A stretch of 7,646 nt of DNA from Chloroflexota bacterium (GTDB lineage Bacteria > Chloroflexota > Dehalococcoidia > Dehalococcoidales > JAHJRU01): contig JAHJRU010000063.1 of NCBI GenBank assembly GCA_018830745.1, positions 1 through 7,646 on the forward strand, in the 5' to 3' direction. Positions within the stretch are counted from its first letter, which is position 1, and every line of letters begins with the position of its first letter. Under the pieces are notes generated by a model. That model had not been told where the DNA came from. It saw only the letters and a list, made by a program, of their open reading frames with translations, and ran no database searches. Made by a program: the position numbers and the translations under genes. Positions 5,258-7,646 of the stretch are shown piece by piece.

Positions 5258-6115
5258 ATGGAGTTTCTCGTACTAAGCACACTTAATGGGCTTTCCTATG
5301 GCTTGATATTATTTCTTTTAGCCGCTGGCATATCTCTAATCTATGGAGTAATGGGTATCCTAAACCTATCCCATGGCGCATTATATATGGTTGGGGCTTA
5401 CGTAGGCTGGTCCATGGCGGTACAAAACGGGTATAATTTCTGGCTGGCGGTCTTGATGGGCGGATTAGCTGCCGGGCTGCTCGGCCTGGTTATGGAGCGG
5501 GTTTTTTTTCGTCGTCTATATAAGCAGCTGAATGAGCAAGTATTGTTGACTTTCGGCTTTATCTATATCCTGACCAACTTAAGTATATGGATCTGGGGCG
5601 CAACGTACCAGGCGTCGTTCACCGCACCTATTCTGACTGGTTCCTTCCATATTGCCGGCCTGACGTATCCTATTGCCCGTATTTCCGTCATCTTTATCGG
5701 GCTAATACTTGCCATAGGCTTGTGGTGGCTGCAGGATAAAACCCGTGTCGGTGCTATCGTTCGGGCGGGAATGGATGATAAAGAAATAACCATGAGTCTG
5801 GGGATAAACCTGGGGCTGGTCTCTACCTCTGTGTTCTTCCTGGGAGCATTCATTGCCGGGTTTGCCGGTGTTATTGGAGCCCAGTTGGTGGGAGTAAGCC
5901 CCACGCTTAGCATCGATATTTTGCTTCTGTCAATGGTTGTGCTCGTTATCGGTGGCTTGGGCTCGGTGCAAGGGGCCCTGCTGGGAGGTATATTGATTGG
6001 CTGTATTGATGCTTTTGGCAAAGCTCTGTTCCCTGAACTTGCCATGTTTTTTACTTATCTCGCCATGATAATTGTCCTAGCAGTTAGACCACGCGGCCTT
6101 CTGGGGAGAAGATAA
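5258..6115 (+). CDS. livH: Liv-type ABC importer permease, LivH-like
   Basis: This 285-residue integral membrane protein of the BPD_transp_2 family forms, with the next gene product, the channel of a branched-chain-amino-acid-type importer. Family landmarks are the N-terminal helix with NGLSYGLILFLLAAGISLIYG (10-30), NLSHGALYMVGAY (36-48), the cytoplasmic coupling loop GAIVRAGMDDKEITMSLGIN (165-184) that should contact the ATPase, and VIGGLGSVQGALLGG (230-244). The C-terminus RPRGLLGRR is the usual positive tail. Length is normal. Start chosen at 5258 for its ribosome binding site; an in-frame ATG at 5249 would add three residues. Only 3 bases separate its stop from the next gene, so the two are translated from one message. 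Substrate specificity lies mainly in the binding protein and is unknown. Confidence 0.93.
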   Translation: MEFLVLSTLNGLSYGLILFLLAAGISLIYGVMGILNLSHGALYMVGAYVGWSMAVQNGYNFWLAVLMGGLAAGLLGLVMERVFFRRLYKQLNEQVLLTFGFIYILTNLSIWIWGATYQASFTAPILTGSFHIAGLTYPIARISVIFIGLILAIGLWWLQDKTRVGAIVRAGMDDKEITMSLGINLGLVSTSVFFLGAFIAGFAGVIGAQLVGVSPTLSIDILLLSMVVLVIGGLGSVQGALLGGILIGCIDAFGKALFPELAMFFTYLAMIIVLAVRPRGLLGRR

Positions 6116-6118
6116 GCG

Positions 6119-7129
6119 ATGGAAACGACTGCCCTGAAATCAATGACGCAGCTACGGCAGGGGCAACTGCTTCGTCTTGCCTCATATGCTGCCATCATCG
6201 TAATCCTTATCCTGTTGCCTCCCTTTTTACCCTCCTATGTTCAAAGTCTGATGACTAAAATCCTCATTTTTGCCATTTTTGCCATGAGTCTGGATCTTAT
6301 TATGGGGTATACCGGGGTTATTTCCTTGGGGCATGCTGCTTACTTCGGTGTGGGGGGCTATACCGTCGGGATTCTGCTAATCCATTATGATATTAGTATG
6401 CTCTGGATAAGTGCCCCTGTCGGCATATTGATGGCGGTGCTATTTGCGGCTATCTTTGGTCTTATCGCCCTTCGCGTAACCGGTTTCTACTTCATCTTCG
6501 TCACCATGGCTTTGGGGCAACTCCTTTTTAGCATTGCTTTCAAGTGGGAATGGCTGTCCACTGTGGGCGTCGAGGCTATTGTAGGTATACCACGTCCGGC
6601 AGTAGGTCTACCCTGGTTTTCCTGGAGTCCCACCTCCTTTTACTATTTTGTTTTACTGGCTTTCGTCCTTTGCTTTTTCCTCTTGAACCGGTTGGTGCAT
6701 TCTCCTTTTGGCTATGCCTTACAGGGCATCCGCGATAGTGAGCCGAGAATGCGCGTCCTGGGTTATAATACCTGGCTCTATAAATATATCGCCTTTGTGA
6801 TTGCCGGAGCCTTTGCCGGTGTAGGCGGCGTACTGTTTGCTTATCACAACAGCATTGTTGTTCCCACGCACCTCTCCATAACCACTTCTGCTTTAGTAAT
6901 GTTCATGGTAATCCTCGGCGGCACAGGCACGCTCTACGGACCCGTCATTGGGGCTGCCGTGTTAATACCGGTGGAATTTTACGCCGGCCTTATTACTCCA
7001 GAGCGCTGGCCGTTGATTCTAGGTGGTGCTTTTGTTCTATCTATCATGTACGTTCGAGCAGGAATTGGCGTATACCTGTTCCGACTTTGGAATAAGGTGG
7101 TTTATCGATATGGAAGCATTAAGGGTTAA
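6119..7129 (+). CDS. livM: Liv-type ABC importer permease, LivM-like
   Basis: This second permease, 336 residues, pairs with the LivH-like protein. The LivM signature GYTGVISLGHAAYFGVGGY is at 63-81, the coupling loop GYALQGIRDSEPRMRVLGYN at 198-217, and GGTGTLYGPVIGA at 267-279. Before GIPRP (156-160), the segment usually reads like TGG-DGL-GIPRP, whereas here it is TVGVEAIVGIPRP, a departure in a conserved external loop. A polar N-terminal stretch of about 18 residues precedes the first membrane helix. GGGGAGA inside the end of the preceding gene supplies the ribosome binding site, about 10 bases from the ATG. Its last 20 bases overlap the start of the ATPase gene, indicating translational coupling. 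Confidence 0.93.
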   Translation: METTALKSMTQLRQGQLLRLASYAAIIVILILLPPFLPSYVQSLMTKILIFAIFAMSLDLIMGYTGVISLGHAAYFGVGGYTVGILLIHYDISMLWISAPVGILMAVLFAAIFGLIALRVTGFYFIFVTMALGQLLFSIAFKWEWLSTVGVEAIVGIPRPAVGLPWFSWSPTSFYYFVLLAFVLCFFLLNRLVHSPFGYALQGIRDSEPRMRVLGYNTWLYKYIAFVIAGAFAGVGGVLFAYHNSIVVPTHLSITTSALVMFMVILGGTGTLYGPVIGAAVLIPVEFYAGLITPERWPLILGGAFVLSIMYVRAGIGVYLFRLWNKVVYRYGSIKG

Positions 7130-7646
7130 AGGTTTGTCAAAAAACTTCGGCGGTGTTCAGGCATTGCGCGATGTTACTTTCGGCGTGGAAGTTGGAGAGA
7201 GATTGGTTATCATTGGCCCTAATGGGGCGGGGAAGACCACCCTCTTTAATGTGCTCAATGGACAGCTAGCAGCCACCAACGGCCGAATATATTTCTATGG
7301 GAAGGACATTACTAGTCTGCCCACGCATCGTCGTGCCCACCTTGGACAGTCCCGTTCCTTTCAAATAACCAGCCTTTTCCCGCCTCTCACTGTACTGGAA
7401 AATTGCCTGCTGGCTCTTCAGGGCACCCAGCCCTCTCGTTTCCAGATGTTTCGCTCAATCACAGCTTATAAGCACCTCTTTACGAAAGCTCAACAGATGT
7501 TAGAAGTGGTTGATTTATGGGAAAAGAGGGAAGAGCCGGTGAAGAATATATCTCACGGCGAGCAGCGCAGATTGGAAATTGCCATCAGTCTAGCCTCACA
7601 GCCAAAACTATTACTCCTGGATGAACCCAGTGCCGGACTGACGGCC
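7110..7646 (+). CDS. livG: Liv-type ABC importer ATPase, LivG-like (cut by window edge)
   Basis: From the ATG at 7110 the frame is open for 179 codons to the last base, so the end is missing; LivG proteins are usually about 250 residues. All upstream ATPase motifs are visible: Walker A GPNGAGKTT (36-44), Q-loop Gln85 in SRSFQ, ABC signature ISHGEQRRLEIA (147-158), and Walker B LLLLDEPSAGL (167-177) with Asp171 and Glu172. His149 replaces the Tyr common in LSYGEQ, a tolerated variant. The GEQRRLEIA form and the LTVLEN segment (93-98) mark the LivG/LivF group. The H-loop lies beyond the edge. AAGGTGG, 9 bases upstream and inside the preceding gene, supports the start, which overlaps that gene by 20 bases. 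A LivF-type second ATPase is expected next. The protein drives uptake by ATP hydrolysis on the cytoplasmic face. Confidence 0.95.
   Translation, partial: MEALRVKGLSKNFGGVQALRDVTFGVEVGERLVIIGPNGAGKTTLFNVLNGQLAATNGRIYFYGKDITSLPTHRRAHLGQSRSFQITSLFPPLTVLENCLLALQGTQPSRFQMFRSITAYKHLFTKAQQMLEVVDLWEKREEPVKNISHGEQRRLEIAISLASQPKLLLLDEPSAGLTA

Noticed and set aside
5563..6045. 160-codon open frame on the minus strand opposite the LivH-like gene
   Set aside because: It is the antisense shadow of a clear membrane-protein gene. The product is low in information (Pro/Ile/Thr/Ser rich) and matches no family.
1..7646. CRISPR array, tRNA/rRNA genes, insertion sequence or phage genes
   Set aside because: No regularly spaced repeats, cloverleaf-like segments, transposase frames or terminal inverted repeats were seen; genes fill nearly all the window and no gap exceeds about 270 bases.

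Overview
The window reads as bacterial DNA, apparently from an anaerobe with mid-range base composition (no GC value was calculated). It carries the start of a tungsten-type aldehyde:ferredoxin oxidoreductase, a MOT1-family molybdate/tungstate transporter, a UbiD-type decarboxylase that uses prenylated FMN, and a branched-chain-amino-acid-type (Liv/HAAT) ABC importer that runs off the right edge. A substrate-binding lipoprotein with a C-T-K-P-A-P-A-P-A linker, together with UbiD, AOR and Liv importer genes, recalls anaerobic Chloroflexota (Dehalococcoidia) or sediment Desulfobacterota-like genomes. This is a guess from style; no marker gene is present.

Layout. Positions 1-684 (minus strand) hold the N-terminal 228 residues of an AOR. 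Its gene has a good ribosome binding site and a plausible own promoter in the 134-bp gap before it. Positions 819-1949 (minus) encode the MOT1 transporter, upstream of AOR on the same strand. Positions 1950-2156 are a divergent control region with a 6-bp dyad and a candidate promoter for each direction. Positions 2157-3683 (plus) encode the UbiD-type decarboxylase. Positions 3684-3955 are a 272-bp gap with a consensus-like promoter and no convincing gene. From 3956 to the right edge the plus strand carries, in order, the substrate-binding lipoprotein, two permeases (LivH- and LivM-like) and an ATPase (LivG-like, cut by the window edge). A perfect 14-bp stem-loop and an internal promoter with a perfect -10 box sit between the binding protein and the first permease. 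The last three genes are tightly packed: 3 bp apart, then a 20-bp overlap.

How the parts may work together. MOT1 would bring in molybdate or tungstate, the metal that AOR needs in its pterin cofactor, so these two genes make sense as a unit. The Liv-type importer would take up a small carboxylate or amino-acid-like compound, and UbiD-type enzymes (de)carboxylate aromatic or unsaturated acids. A reasonable hypothesis is a locus for anaerobic use of an aromatic or unsaturated acid: uptake, decarboxylation, and aldehyde/acid interconversion with ferredoxin. The substrate cannot be read from the sequence. Two enzyme details stand out: a His replaces the usual metal-binding Asn in the UbiD protein, and AOR has changes at positions that contact the tungstopterin in the archaeal enzyme.
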